This document shows positions 17,955-26,866 of a DNA stretch of 64,000 nucleotides, piece after piece. The stretch is from an uncultured Christensenella sp. (GTDB lineage Bacteria > Bacillota > Clostridia > Christensenellales > UBA3700). The notes beneath the pieces are model-generated. The model did no database searches. It saw nothing but the letters and a program-made list of their open reading frames with translations, and was not told the origin of the DNA. The translations under genes were made by a program, and so were the position numbers. Each line of letters opens with the position of its first letter. Position 1 is the stretch's first letter. Location: the NCBI GenBank assembly GCA_910584975.1, contig CAJUEA010000003.1:1-64000 (forward strand), in the 5' to 3' direction.

Positions 17955-18169
17955 ATAAAATTGAAATATTTTGATGTTTTATGAAATAATATATTAATAA
18001 TCGTAACAATTAATTATAAAATTTTAAAGTTAAAATAGGCTTTAATACTTAATATTTGAGATAAATGGAAATTTTAATATATTTCAAATTTAAATATTGT
18101 GACTTATATATTTATGCTATTAGAGTAAACGCATTTTCGTTTTGATATCAATTTTATTATGGAGGGATT

Positions 18170-18754
18170 ATGAATAGAAGAAAGATAGTGGCAATCGCAG
18201 GTGATGCCAAAATTGAAGAAGGTTCTTTGAAATATAACATTGCATTTGAGGTTGGCAAAGCTTTGATTGATGCAGGATATAGGATTCAAACTGGTGGACT
18301 TGGTGGCGTAATGATGGCTGCGTGCAGGGGTGCAAAATCATCCAAAAATTACAAGGACGGCGATATTATTGCACTTGTGCCTTCTTTTGATGTGAATGAA
18401 GTTAATGAGTTTGCAGACATTGTTATCCCAACTGGGCTTGATGTTATGCGTAATGCATTGGTTGCAAATGCAAGTGCTATTGTTGCAATCGGTGGTGGTG
18501 CAGGAACGCTTACTGAAATGGCTTTTGCTTGGACTTTTGGAAGACTTATTGTTGGAATTAGCAATGTTGGTGGCTGGAGTGGTAAACTTGCAGGCAGTAG
18601 AATTGATGAAAGAGTTCGTTATCCTGAAATTGAAAATGATATGGTGTATCCTGCAACAAGTGGCGAGGAAGTTGTAAGAATTATTGATGCGAACATTGAT
18701 AAATATTACAAACGCCATAAAGGAATTGTTTTTGAAGATGGCATAAGAAAATAA
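18170..18754 (+). CDS. TIGR00725/LOG-like Rossmann protein
   Basis: 194 residues with GGAGG upstream of the ATG. The protein is a single SLOG/LOG-type Rossmann domain: GGLGGVMMAACRGAK (about 43-57), a central DVMRNALVANASAIVAIGGGAGTLTE whose G-x-G-T-x-x-E mirrors the PGGxGTxxE nucleotide-binding motif, and a C-terminal helix. Relatives include cytokinin-activating LOG phosphoribohydrolases and the TIGR00725 group often mislabelled lysine decarboxylase. The usual P-G-G is G-G-G here, so LOG activity on AMP-like nucleotides is not assured. A hairpin that may be a terminator follows at 18825-18848. Confidence 0.8.
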   Translation: MNRRKIVAIAGDAKIEEGSLKYNIAFEVGKALIDAGYRIQTGGLGGVMMAACRGAKSSKNYKDGDIIALVPSFDVNEVNEFADIVIPTGLDVMRNALVANASAIVAIGGGAGTLTEMAFAWTFGRLIVGISNVGGWSGKLAGSRIDERVRYPEIENDMVYPATSGEEVVRIIDANIDKYYKRHKGIVFEDGIRK

Positions 18755-18824
18755 TTTTGTAAATATTAATTGAAGATTTTTTATTCAATTTAATATGCTG
18801 TTGAATTTCAAATTTATATTTTTG

Positions 18825-18854
18825 CCCTCGCAAGTTGAATTGTGAGGGTATTTT
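18825..18854 (+). terminator. Probable terminator
   Basis: CCCTCGCAA (18825-18833) pairs with TTGTGAGGG (18840-18848), with a short TATTTT tail. Confidence 0.5.
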
Positions 18855-19019
18855 AGCGCGAAGATTTGTTTATAATCGCAAATTATCATAAAAGTTTAGT
18901 TAAATTTGTAATATAATTCGAATAAATTTTAATATGAAATTTGAAATGTTTTGAAATATATGTATATAAAAATACATTTTTTGAAATAATTATTTTGATA
19001 AAAATTTTAGGAGCAACTT

Positions 19020-19178
19020 ATGAAATATATATGCAGTATTTGTGGTTGGGAATATGATGAAGCACAAGGTTATCCAGAGGGGAGTATCCCGGCAGGAACA
19101 TTGTGGGACAATGTGGCAGATACTTTTACATGCCCACTTTGTGGCGTGGGAAAAGATATGTTTTCAGAGAGCGAGTAG
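19020..19178 (+). CDS. Rubredoxin
   Basis: A 52-residue gene with AGGAGC 5 bases ahead of the ATG. It has the complete rubredoxin iron site: CSICGWEYD near the N-terminus (Cys5 and Cys8) and CPLCGVGKDMF near the C-terminus (Cys38 and Cys41), with the usual YPEGSIPAGTLWDN loop between them. A single Fe(Cys)4 centre carries electrons in the cytoplasm, typically to oxygen- or superoxide-detoxifying enzymes in anaerobes. No rubrerythrin, desulfoferrodoxin or reductase lies beside it. A terminator follows 65 bases later. The length and spacing are those of normal rubredoxins, so the identification is firm. Confidence 0.95.
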   Translation: MKYICSICGWEYDEAQGYPEGSIPAGTLWDNVADTFTCPLCGVGKDMFSESE

Positions 19179-19243
19179 ACAAATTAATTTGTTTGATAAC
19201 CTTTTAAAATTGTAAAAATACGACGAAAATCGACATTAAAAAC

Positions 19244-19276
19244 AAAAAGTTGACTTGAATAGGTCAACTTTTTGTG
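19244..19276 (+). terminator. Terminator of rubredoxin
   Basis: AAAAAGTTGAC (19244-19254) pairs perfectly with GTCAACTTTTT (19263-19273). Confidence 0.7.
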
Positions 19277-19483
19277 ATTTTATATTAAAAATCTTACTGT
19301 TAAATTTTAGATGTTCTATTTGAAAATTTAGTTGCATTATTAAGCTGAATAGTAAAATTATTATTTTGTTTTTCATTAAAAGGCCTCCGTCTAATGCATA
19401 ACTATATTATTTGTTAATTTTCGTTTAAAATAATACACCATTTATATATTGTAGTCAAATAAATTCTTATTGTTTACTAAAAT

Positions 19484-19517
19484 AGCAAAAAAATAATTCG
19501 GAATTTTCTTCCGAATT
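19484..19517 (-). terminator. Terminator of bioY
   Basis: AATTCGGAA (19495-19503) pairs with TTCCGAATT (19509-19517); on the minus strand it is followed by TTATTTTTTT. Confidence 0.75.
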
Positions 19518-19534
19518 ATAATATAGTAGCCTTT

Positions 19535-20344
19535 TTAATTTGCAATGTTGTCCTTTACAGAGGGGGCATCTTCGGCTACTTTATCCCTGTTTGATTGCGA
19601 AATGTCATTGGCTATCACATCGCTTGCAATTTGTTCATATAATTGATCACCATCCAAGCTTTCAGTTGTTTGCTGAGAATGCTCATTTTCTTGATTGTTT
19701 TCGCTATCAGAGCAAGTGTTGCTTTCTTTTTCAAACTTTTCAATGTCTTCATTTGTTGCAGTTTGATAAATTGTTTTGTCCAAAATAGGTTTTAGTTTGG
19801 TTGCGATAAAACTTGCAACAAAAGTGAATGTTAAATCGCCTGGCAAGAATATCAAAAACAATGATATAAAAATTGTGTAGGCAGATACGCTTTTGCCAAA
19901 ATATAATGTTTGCAACAAGTAGAAGTAAAGCATACCACAAGCATAAGCAATAAGCAAGTTTACAATGTTTCCTGTAAGATATGAGATATATTTTTTCTTT
20001 TTAAATTGTTTGATAATAAGTCCACCAACAATAGTTCCAAGAAAGAAACCAATCAAATATCCAAAAGTAGGTTGAAGTACATACATAAATCCACCACCTT
20101 TTGAAAACACAGGTATTCCCACAAGTCCCATAAACAGATAAAGTCCTATTACTATTGCGCCCCAAAATGGTCCCATCATTGAAGAGGTAAGTTGAACAAA
20201 AAATGTTTGTAGTGTAAATGGTATTACAGGTATTGGAATTTGAATGAATGCTCCTGCAATAACCAAGCTGGTGAAAACAGCTGTAAGAGCAAGCATTATT
20301 GTTTTGCCACGAGTTGTAAGGTTGCTTTTTGGTAAAGAAATCAT
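19535..20344 (-). CDS. bioY: BioY biotin transporter S component with a long hydrophilic tail
   Basis: 269 residues with AGGAGG before the ATG. BioY is the membrane substrate-binding subunit that takes up biotin, alone or with an ECF energizing module. Six hydrophobic segments lie in residues 15-185, including the family features IPIPVIPFTLQTFFVQL (35-51), GLVGIPVFSKGGG and QPTFGYLIGF (91-100). Normal BioY ends near residue 190. Here some 80 further residues, rich in Asp, Glu, Asn, Gln and Ser, form an apparently disordered tail that is unusual. A BirA-type operator upstream indicates repression by biotin. No ECF ATPase or biotin synthesis gene is adjacent. Confidence 0.93.
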   Translation of the reverse strand: MISLPKSNLTTRGKTIMLALTAVFTSLVIAGAFIQIPIPVIPFTLQTFFVQLTSSMMGPFWGAIVIGLYLFMGLVGIPVFSKGGGFMYVLQPTFGYLIGFFLGTIVGGLIIKQFKKKKYISYLTGNIVNLLIAYACGMLYFYLLQTLYFGKSVSAYTIFISLFLIFLPGDLTFTFVASFIATKLKPILDKTIYQTATNEDIEKFEKESNTCSDSENNQENEHSQQTTESLDGDQLYEQIASDVIANDISQSNRDKVAEDAPSVKDNIAN

Positions 20345-20377
20345 ATGTCCTCCTAAGTATTTTGTTGCGCAAATTTA

Positions 20378-20414
20378 TTTATGTTAACCTCTCTGTATTA
20401 CTAAGTTAACATAA
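20378..20414 (-). promoter_or_regulatory. BirA operator of bioY
   Basis: TTATGTTAAC (20378-20387) and GTTAACATAA (20405-20414) form a perfect 10-bp inverted repeat with a 17-base centre, the standard BirA box layout. On the minus strand TTGACA (complement of 20426-20431) lies just upstream, so the repeat would cover the -10 region and start point. Repression by biotinyl-AMP-bound BirA is inferred. Confidence 0.85.
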
Positions 20415-20703
20415 AACATTTCGCTTGTCAAACATTTTTACCCAAAAAAACACTTTTTTATTAAATTTTTGAATAATGGTGTAACAATCTTTTTGAGTGA
20501 AGGGGAGTAATCAGGGAAAGAGAGTATAGTAATTTATAGTTTTATAATAAACATCATTATAATGTAATTATCTGTCTTAGTTGCCTGAAGGTTGTTGATA
20601 CCCAGTATTCTAATTTAAGTTATGGATAATACTTTCAAATATTGTTATATTATTAGTTATATATTGTAGCAAATGATAAATTTTATTGCAGTAATCAATA
20701 ATC

Positions 20704-20732
20704 TTGACTTAAAAGGGATATTATGGTAAAAT
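20704..20732 (+). promoter_or_regulatory. Promoter of the membrane gene-rsmI pair
   Basis: TTGACT (20704-20709) and TAAAAT (20727-20732), spacer 17. Confidence 0.6.
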
Positions 20733-20747
20733 TTATTCGAGGTTGAT

Positions 20748-21305
20748 ATGAAAGCTTTATTTATTATTTTAGTAGTTTTAAGTATGATATTTTTTATTGT
20801 GAAAGCAGTTTTGTCTGTGTGGCAACGGACAAAAAAAGATGTTTATTACAATAATAAACTCATAAAATATTTAAATGATTATACCTTGATTGGGTATATT
20901 GTTTTGGTTTATGCCTTTTCTATCAGTCTTTATTTGGCAGATGATTATACAATTGCAGAGTGCAATTTCACACTTATAATTTTGTCTATTGCAACGGCGC
21001 TGTTTGTGGGCGAAAAAGTTTATTTTTCTGTCAAAAATCGGGGCTATTTGTATGTTGAATCAAATTTGTATGATTTTAATAGCATAAGTGAACTAGCTGA
21101 ATTTAATGGAGTTTTGCAAAAAGAAACTAAGTCAAACTTTTTGCTTTTGGATAAGGATAAATTTGATGAAAACATTGCTGTGCAAGAAAAAGCAGACTCT
21201 GCAAAATTGTTTAAATCAAGAGTAATCAAAATTTCTATTTCTTGTGCTTTAGGCGTTTTGCTTTGCATTGCAATTTTGGTTGTCGGCTTGGTGAGAGGTG
21301 TTTAA
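20748..21305 (+). CDS. Small multi-span membrane protein of unknown function
   Basis: 185 residues. I do not recognise the family. Four hydrophobic segments are visible, at about residues 3-24, 46-65, 75-92 and 162-182, with a soluble loop of about 70 residues between the third and fourth that is rich in Asn, Glu, Lys and Phe. The start has GAGG about 8 bases upstream. Its stop codon TAA (21303-21305) overlaps the ATG of rsmI by one base, so the two are translationally coupled, but nothing in the sequence shows a functional link to ribosome methylation. Confidence 0.65.
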   Translation: MKALFIILVVLSMIFFIVKAVLSVWQRTKKDVYYNNKLIKYLNDYTLIGYIVLVYAFSISLYLADDYTIAECNFTLIILSIATALFVGEKVYFSVKNRGYLYVESNLYDFNSISELAEFNGVLQKETKSNFLLLDKDKFDENIAVQEKADSAKLFKSRVIKISISCALGVLLCIAILVVGLVRGV

Positions 21306-22114
21306 TGGCAGGAGTTTTGTATCTGGTTGGAACGCCTATCGGCAATATGGGTGATATTACTCTTCGTGCAATTGAAACATTGAAAATGGTGGATGTCATT
21401 GCGTGCGAAGATACAAGGCACAGCAGTGTGTTGTTGCAAAAGTTGGAGATTAAAAAGCCACTTGTAAGCTATTATCTGCATAAAGAAAGGCAGAGTGGAC
21501 AAAAAATAATCGATATGCTACTTGAAGGAAAAAATGTGGCATTAATCACAGATGCGGGTATGCCCTGCATTTCTGATCCCGGGGCTATACTTGTGCAAAT
21601 GGCTCAAGAAAATGAAATTGAGTGTACAGTGGTGCCAGGTGCTACTGCTGTTACCAGTGCAATGGCATTGTCAGGTATCACAAGGCGTGGTTTTTGTTTT
21701 TTGGGTTTTTTGCCTGAAAAAAATATTGACAAAGAAAATTTGATTTCACCATACAAAAACATTGATGTACAACTTGTTTTTTATTGCTCGCCACACAATA
21801 TAAATGATGATTTAAGCTTTTTGTATAACTTGCTTGGGGAAAGAAATGTGGTTGTTGTAAAAGAAATTACAAAAATGTTTGAAAAAGTGCAAAAAGGTGT
21901 GTTGGGAAGTTTTTGCATTGAGGAGCCTCGTGGAGAATTTGTTGTTATTGTTGAAGGCAAGGATTTTACAAGTGATTTGTGCAATCTTTCGGTGGAAGAG
22001 CATTTGCAACATAATCTTGCAAAAGGGTTGAGCAAAAAAGATGCGATAAAACTTACCGCATCGGAAAGAAATGTTCCTAAAGATGTTGTCTATAAGGTTG
22101 CAATGCTACTTTAA
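21305..22114 (+). CDS. rsmI: 16S rRNA (cytidine(1402)-2'-O)-methyltransferase RsmI
   Basis: 269 residues from the ATG that overlaps the preceding stop (TAATG); AGAGGTG is the likely RBS. A longer in-frame start at 21242 would lie deep inside the previous gene and is rejected. RsmI uses S-adenosylmethionine to 2'-O-methylate C1402 in the decoding centre. Diagnostic segments are LVGTPIGNMGDITLRA (residues 5-20), CEDTRHS, LITDAGMPCISDPG (80-93), VVPGATAVTSA (107-117) and GFLPEK, with a C-terminal LSKKDAIKLTASE typical of the family. Length and motifs are normal. Confidence 0.96.
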   Translation: MAGVLYLVGTPIGNMGDITLRAIETLKMVDVIACEDTRHSSVLLQKLEIKKPLVSYYLHKERQSGQKIIDMLLEGKNVALITDAGMPCISDPGAILVQMAQENEIECTVVPGATAVTSAMALSGITRRGFCFLGFLPEKNIDKENLISPYKNIDVQLVFYCSPHNINDDLSFLYNLLGERNVVVVKEITKMFEKVQKGVLGSFCIEEPRGEFVVIVEGKDFTSDLCNLSVEEHLQHNLAKGLSKKDAIKLTASERNVPKDVVYKVAMLL

Positions 22115-22188
22115 AAAAATCAAAAACGATTGTGACAACATGAAAATTATATGAAAATTTCTATTGAAAATCGATATTATTTGACAAA

Positions 22189-22668
22189 TTAGCTTTTTAT
22201 ATTTCTCATAATATTGTCGTGATTTTGCATACATTTGAAGATGTTTTTTGCTTTGCTTGACAGTGTGTTTATCTCATTTGGGTCAGCAGAATTTGTGGCA
22301 AAGATATTTTCTTTTAAGTTGTCAGGCATGCTAGTTTTGCTAGTTTGTTCGTTGTTTTTTTTGAAATTTTCTGTTTTAAAATAATTGGGAATATCGTTGT
22401 TTGAATTTGGATAATGAGCAAAATTTTGCTCATTTTGTTTTAAGCTATCGGCGTTGTTTTGCAAAACACTTTCTGTGTGATTGGAAAAAGTGTTGTCAGT
22501 AAAATTGTTTTGCGTTTCGTTTTGTGTCGAATAATTTTCATTTGACATATTGTCTTGTTTATTGCTATCAAAGTTTTGATTGTATTCTTGATTATTTTGT
22601 TCAATATTTGGTATAATTTTTGTAGGGCAACGGGTAAAAAGCCCATTATATGTGGAAAATTTCTTCAT
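22189..22668 (-). CDS. Asn/Gln-rich low-complexity protein of unknown function
   Basis: 159 residues, with AAGGTG upstream of the ATG on the minus strand. After MKKFSTYNGLFTRCPTKI the chain is dominated by Asn, Gln, Ser, Thr, Asp and Lys and looks disordered until a short C-terminal helix (NTLSSKAKNIFKCM). No domain or signal is recognised. The gene converges on rsmI. The RBS and the reasonably ordered ends favour a real gene, but composition in an AT-rich genome can produce such frames, so confidence is moderate. Confidence 0.5.
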   Translation of the reverse strand: MKKFSTYNGLFTRCPTKIIPNIEQNNQEYNQNFDSNKQDNMSNENYSTQNETQNNFTDNTFSNHTESVLQNNADSLKQNEQNFAHYPNSNNDIPNYFKTENFKKNNEQTSKTSMPDNLKENIFATNSADPNEINTLSSKAKNIFKCMQNHDNIMRNIKS

Positions 22669-22811
22669 AAAAGCACCTTTTTTAAAAAAATATTAATTAT
22701 TTACTTGCAAAGTATTGATTTATTTTTATATTTATATTATACTAGATAATGTAATTTAATATGATTGTTAGTCTGTTTCAGCTAAAAAGATATTACTCGT
22801 AGGAGAATGTT

Positions 22812-24257
22812 ATGAAAAAAAACATTAAATTTATTTTAATCTCAATATTATTGATTGCACTTGCGTGTGTGTCATTGGTTGGTTGTACAAAAGTACCAAA
22901 GCTTACTGGTGGCGACCCAAATGCTACAACTTACAATAATAATTCTTTGGTTGTATCTCAAGGAGACTACATTTATTTTGTAAACGGCAAAATAAGTGTG
23001 GATGATATTGCAACTAAAAAAGACAATAAATATGGCAATGTTGTAAAAAGTGCTATTTACAGGGCAAAAAAGGATGGAAGCGATGTGCAAGTGCTTGTTC
23101 CTCAAGTTGCAATGGATAGCAATAATTCAAATGGCATAAGTGTGCTTGGGAATTATGTGTATTTTACATCTCCTTCAACCACAACTGGTAAGGATGGTAC
23201 TTTGCAGAAGACAAACACAGATTTTTACAGAGTGGAAATCAGTGGCAAAAATCTTAAAAAGATTGCTACAATTCAAGGCAACACAAATCAATATAAGTTT
23301 ACTGACAAAGGTTTATTTTATCTTTTGAACAATGAGTTGGTTTATGTCCCTTATAAGGGTAAGAAAAAAGTTATTGCAGAAAATGTAAGCAACACATATT
23401 TTCCAGTAACATCAACTTATGTGCCAGGCAGCAGTGATGCATCAATGGCCGTTTATTACACACAATCTCCTGAGGAAAATGACGGAAATCCTTACAATGA
23501 TTTGAAATGTGTGAATGCTGATGGCGAAGTTAAAGATATCGTTAGTGGTAAAGAGGGCGACATTTCATATTCAATCAAGAGTGTGGAGAGTGAGGCAGAT
23601 GGCAGTGTTGCTGTTTATTATGAAAAAACTCCTTATGACAATGGCAGAAATGAAGTTGTTGGCTTGTTTGGTATTAAAGTTAACAAAGAATTTGCAAAAA
23701 GTGCTGACGAAAAACAATTTGCTAACAAAAATGCAACTGTTAGATATATAAGCTATAATGAAGGCGTTTATGTTTTTGAATACAACAAAATGTATATTCC
23801 TGTGATTGAAAACGGAATTGCAAAAGAAGGCAGTGTTGTTTATAAATTGTACACATCAGACTCTGCATCAATTCCTTCAACTGACATTTTTGCAATCAGA
23901 GAGGAAAACGGCAAAAAGTTTATGTACTACTTTGCATCAAATGCTTTGCTAAAAGTTGAAATGCTTGCTGATAGCTTGGGTATGGCAGAGGAAATTATTG
24001 AGGCAAATATTGTTACTGATTATGTAAAACCTGTAATACTTGGAAATACTTTCTATTATATTAATAGTGGCTATTACAATTATATGTATTCTTTTGATCT
24101 TTTGGCAGAAGGTGCAAAGCACTCAATTGTCGGTGTGAGAACAGATGCTGATAAAGCTCAATATATCAAGTTTGTTCAAGATATGGACGAAGATGCTAAG
24201 GCAGACCACGATAAACTTATAAAAGAGGATTTGCCTGCTGAAGAATTTAAAAAATAA
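22812..24257 (+). CDS. DUF5050-like beta-propeller lipoprotein
   Basis: 481 residues with AGGAGA upstream. The N-terminus is a lipoprotein signal, MKKNIKF, a hydrophobic core and lipobox LVGC with Cys at about 25. The mature part repeats the pattern of DUF5050-type propellers: GDYIYFVNG, then YRAKKDGSDVQVL, GNYVYFTSPS, YRVEISGKNLKKI, and KGLFYLLNNELVYV, each blade pairing an aromatic strand with a polar turn. Such proteins are tethered outside the membrane in Clostridia and are mostly uncharacterised; binding of a wall or sugar ligand is possible. It is followed by a hairpin and then a PAP2 gene 59 bases on. Confidence 0.75.
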   Translation: MKKNIKFILISILLIALACVSLVGCTKVPKLTGGDPNATTYNNNSLVVSQGDYIYFVNGKISVDDIATKKDNKYGNVVKSAIYRAKKDGSDVQVLVPQVAMDSNNSNGISVLGNYVYFTSPSTTTGKDGTLQKTNTDFYRVEISGKNLKKIATIQGNTNQYKFTDKGLFYLLNNELVYVPYKGKKKVIAENVSNTYFPVTSTYVPGSSDASMAVYYTQSPEENDGNPYNDLKCVNADGEVKDIVSGKEGDISYSIKSVESEADGSVAVYYEKTPYDNGRNEVVGLFGIKVNKEFAKSADEKQFANKNATVRYISYNEGVYVFEYNKMYIPVIENGIAKEGSVVYKLYTSDSASIPSTDIFAIREENGKKFMYYFASNALLKVEMLADSLGMAEEIIEANIVTDYVKPVILGNTFYYINSGYYNYMYSFDLLAEGAKHSIVGVRTDADKAQYIKFVQDMDEDAKADHDKLIKEDLPAEEFKK

Positions 24258-24266
24258 TCTAATGAG

Positions 24267-24297
24267 GACTGCTGATTTTTCAAAAACAGCAGTCCAT
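24267..24297 (+). terminator. Hairpin between the lipoprotein and PAP2 genes
   Basis: GGACTGCTG (24267-24275) pairs with CAGCAGTCC (24288-24296), with inner T5/A5 also able to pair. There is no T-run after it, so termination may be partial. Confidence 0.45.
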
Positions 24298-24316
24298 TTA
24301 AAAATAGGAGGTTGCT

Positions 24317-25183
24317 TTGGCTGACTGGTTGAACACTGCATTTCAGTCTTTTGACTATGCACTTTTGGAATTTGGACATAATCTGCATAACAATGCAGGA
24401 GGCTTTTTTGACGGCTTTATGAAATTTATCACCGTGTTTGGAGACGGTGGAATAATTTTGATTTTGCTTTCACTTTGTTTGATAGCTTTCAAAAAAACAC
24501 GAAAAATTGGCATAACAATGCTTGGAGCAATAGCTATAGGTGCAATCATAACAAACATTACCATTAAGCCTTTGGTTGCAAGACCAAGACCTTTTGCTGA
24601 TCAATCTTCTGTGTATTACACTTGGTGGAAAGCAGTTGGTGCTGTTCAGGAGTCAGAGTTTTCTTTCCCTTCAGGTCATTCAACTGCAAGTATGGCTGCA
24701 ATGATGGCATTTTTCCTTGCAGGCAACAAAAAATATAGCTGGACAGGATTTATTCTTGCTTTACTAATTGGTTTTTCTCGCATATATTTGTGTGTGCATT
24801 ATCCGTCAGATGTGTTGTTCGGATTTATAGTTGGCATTATTGCTGGTTCACTTTCTTATTTGATTGTTTGGCTTGCTTACAAGTATTTAAAAAATACAAA
24901 GCTTGGGGATATTTTGTATGACAAAGATGTTATAACTCTTTATAATTTTGTCAGAAACAAATATTTCAATAAGAATAAAACTGTAAGCGAAAGCGTGAGC
25001 AATGCAAGTGCAAATGAAAACAATGTTGCATTGGAAAGTGATAGCGCTGTTTTAAATGACAATCAAAATAATAAAGATAGCAGTTGTAATATTGATAAAA
25101 ATAATGTTTTAGAAAGTCAAAATGCTGAAGATGATGCAAAAAATATTGAAAATGTTGTTGTAGACACAAAAAATATAGAATAA
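24317..25183 (+). CDS. PAP2-superfamily membrane phosphatase
   Basis: 288 residues starting at a TTG codon, chosen because AGGAGG (24306-24311) lies five bases upstream and no ATG fits. The three phosphatase motifs are present: KPLVARPRP (K-x6-R-P type), PSGHSTAS and SRIYLCVHYPSD (S-R-x5-H-x3-D), among five or six hydrophobic spans. Such enzymes dephosphorylate membrane lipids such as undecaprenyl pyrophosphate or phosphatidate on the outer face. About 80 residues of Asn/Asp/Val-rich tail follow the last span and look disordered. It is 28 bases ahead of the oxidoreductase gene, probably in one transcript. Confidence 0.9.
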   Translation: MADWLNTAFQSFDYALLEFGHNLHNNAGGFFDGFMKFITVFGDGGIILILLSLCLIAFKKTRKIGITMLGAIAIGAIITNITIKPLVARPRPFADQSSVYYTWWKAVGAVQESEFSFPSGHSTASMAAMMAFFLAGNKKYSWTGFILALLIGFSRIYLCVHYPSDVLFGFIVGIIAGSLSYLIVWLAYKYLKNTKLGDILYDKDVITLYNFVRNKYFNKNKTVSESVSNASANENNVALESDSAVLNDNQNNKDSSCNIDKNNVLESQNAEDDAKNIENVVVDTKNIE

Positions 25184-25211
25184 ATATTTTGATAGGGAAC
25201 AGGAAAAAATT

Positions 25212-26462
25212 ATGAGTAAAGTTACAAAAAAAGCAAGAATAGCAATGATTGGCTTGGGTGGAAGAGGCTATGGGCTTTTGCGTCTTAACCTTGTACATAT
25301 GAAAAATGTGGAGGTTGTTGGCATTTGTGATGTCTATCAAGACAGGATTGACAAAGCTATCGAAAAAGTGAAAAAAGTTTGTGGCAACACTCCCAAAGGC
25401 AGCACAAACTACAAAGATTTTTTGCAAGATGAAAATGTTGATATAATAATGATTACTTGTGCTTGGGAAGGACACATTGATATCGCAGTGGAGGCAATGC
25501 AATCAGGGAAATTTGTTGCAATGGAAGTTGGTGGAGCTTACAGCGTGGAAGACTGTTGGAGATTGGTTGATACATATGAGCAGACAAAAACACCATTGAT
25601 GATGCTTGAAAATTGTTGTTATGGTGAATATGAACTTATGACTTTGAGAATGGTGCGTGAAGGCATTTTTGGAGATATTGTTCATTGCGAAGGTGGATAT
25701 CATCACGATTTGAGGGAAGAAGTGGCTTTTGGAAAAGAAAATCGCCATTACAGATTGAAAAATTATTTGGAAAGAAACTGCGAAAATTATCCAACTCACG
25801 AAATTGGACCTATTGCAAAAGTTCTTGATATAAACAGAGGAAATCTTTTTACTAAATTAACATCTTATTCAAGCGTAGCAAAAGGCTTGCACGAGTATAT
25901 TTTGGCAAACAAGGCAGACGATAAGGAGCTTGTTGCTAGCCAGTTTAAGCAGGGAGATGTTGTAACAACAATTATCAAAACAATCAAAGGACAAACGGTT
26001 GTTATACAATTGGATACAACTTTGCCAAGACCTTACAGCCGTGGATACACAATAAGAGGCACTAAGGCAATGTATCAAGAGGATAACAATTTGGTGTTTC
26101 TTGATAACAAAAAATTCAAAATGTTTGATTTCAACAGCAGACCTCTTTGGAATAATGGCAAAAAGTTTGCAAAAAAATTTGCTCACAGAATTTGGAAGAA
26201 TAAAGGTGCAGTTGTAAAAGCTGGACATGGTGGAATGGATTCGCTTGTGCTAAATGCTATGGTTGAAGCATTTTTGGAAGGTTATTATCCACCAATTGAT
26301 GTTTATGATACTGCAACTTGGATGGTAATAACAGCACTTTCAGAGCAGTCTATCAAAAATAATAACCAAACTATGGAATTTCCTGACTTTACAAAAGGAA
26401 AGTGGAAGAACAGACAAGATGTTTGCTTAGGACACTATAGCTTGGAAGGCAATGTAAAATAA
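25212..26462 (+). CDS. Gfo/Idh/MocA oxidoreductase, GH109-like
   Basis: 416 residues, cytoplasmic. The N-terminal Rossmann domain starts ARIAMIGLGGRGYGLL (G-x-G-G-R-G, residues 8-23) with acidic D at the end of strand 2 (VGICDVY), indicating NAD(H). The C-terminal half contains ENCCYGEYE, YPTHEIGPIAKVLDINRGN, RGTKAMYQ and GHGGMD. The last three resemble glycoside hydrolase family 109, in which a bound NAD+ is used to oxidise and cleave alpha-N-acetylgalactosaminides. A plain sugar dehydrogenase is the alternative. The nearby GH20 and GlmM-fusion genes fit an amino-sugar role. AGGAAAAA serves as a weak RBS. Confidence 0.82.
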   Translation: MSKVTKKARIAMIGLGGRGYGLLRLNLVHMKNVEVVGICDVYQDRIDKAIEKVKKVCGNTPKGSTNYKDFLQDENVDIIMITCAWEGHIDIAVEAMQSGKFVAMEVGGAYSVEDCWRLVDTYEQTKTPLMMLENCCYGEYELMTLRMVREGIFGDIVHCEGGYHHDLREEVAFGKENRHYRLKNYLERNCENYPTHEIGPIAKVLDINRGNLFTKLTSYSSVAKGLHEYILANKADDKELVASQFKQGDVVTTIIKTIKGQTVVIQLDTTLPRPYSRGYTIRGTKAMYQEDNNLVFLDNKKFKMFDFNSRPLWNNGKKFAKKFAHRIWKNKGAVVKAGHGGMDSLVLNAMVEAFLEGYYPPIDVYDTATWMVITALSEQSIKNNNQTMEFPDFTKGKWKNRQDVCLGHYSLEGNVK

Positions 26463-26866
26463 ATCTTTTGGCATAAAAACTTGAAGTTTGAAAACGCTGA
26501 AAATGACCTTTGACAAAAAAATAAAATTTTTGGAATGATTTCAGATTATGCTGAAGTCATTTCTTATTTCAAGTTATCATTTTGTTTTATTTAAAAATGA
26601 TAAAAATCAATTTAGCAAAATGCATTTTTTAAATTGCTTTTGCTTTAAGGCAATTAGAAATGATATATATTTAATATTGTTATATTATTTAATATGTAAA
26701 TATAATGCAAAAGTTTAGCTGTAAAATTGCTTAAATTTTTAAAATTTTGCATAGTTAATGACATATTACTTACAAAAATAAACTTTTTGTTGCCGATTTT
26801 AACCTTTATTAATATAATGAAAGTATAAGACTTTTGTAGAATGTTTATATTCTAAAGGGGGTAAGA
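26463..26866. other. AT-rich intergenic region
   Basis: Holds an imperfect hairpin at about 26532-26563 (GAATGATTTCAG with CTGAAGTCATTTC), possibly a weak terminator, and a likely promoter (TTGCCG 26790-26795, TATAAT 26813-26818, spacer 17) for the next gene. No gene is seen. Confidence 0.55.

Larger units (their letters stand above)
19179..19534. other. Convergent intergenic region with two terminators
   Basis: Contains an AAAATCGACATTAAA motif copy (about 19224-19238), a terminator for rubredoxin and one for bioY. No gene is seen. Confidence 0.6.
20345..20747. other. Divergent intergenic region bioY / membrane gene
   Basis: Holds the bioY operator and promoter on the left and a promoter at 20704-20732 on the right. 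I see nothing in between. Confidence 0.6.

Noticed and set aside
21242..21304. Upstream in-frame start for rsmI
   Set aside because: It lies inside the preceding gene without an RBS, and the family N-terminus starts at 21305.
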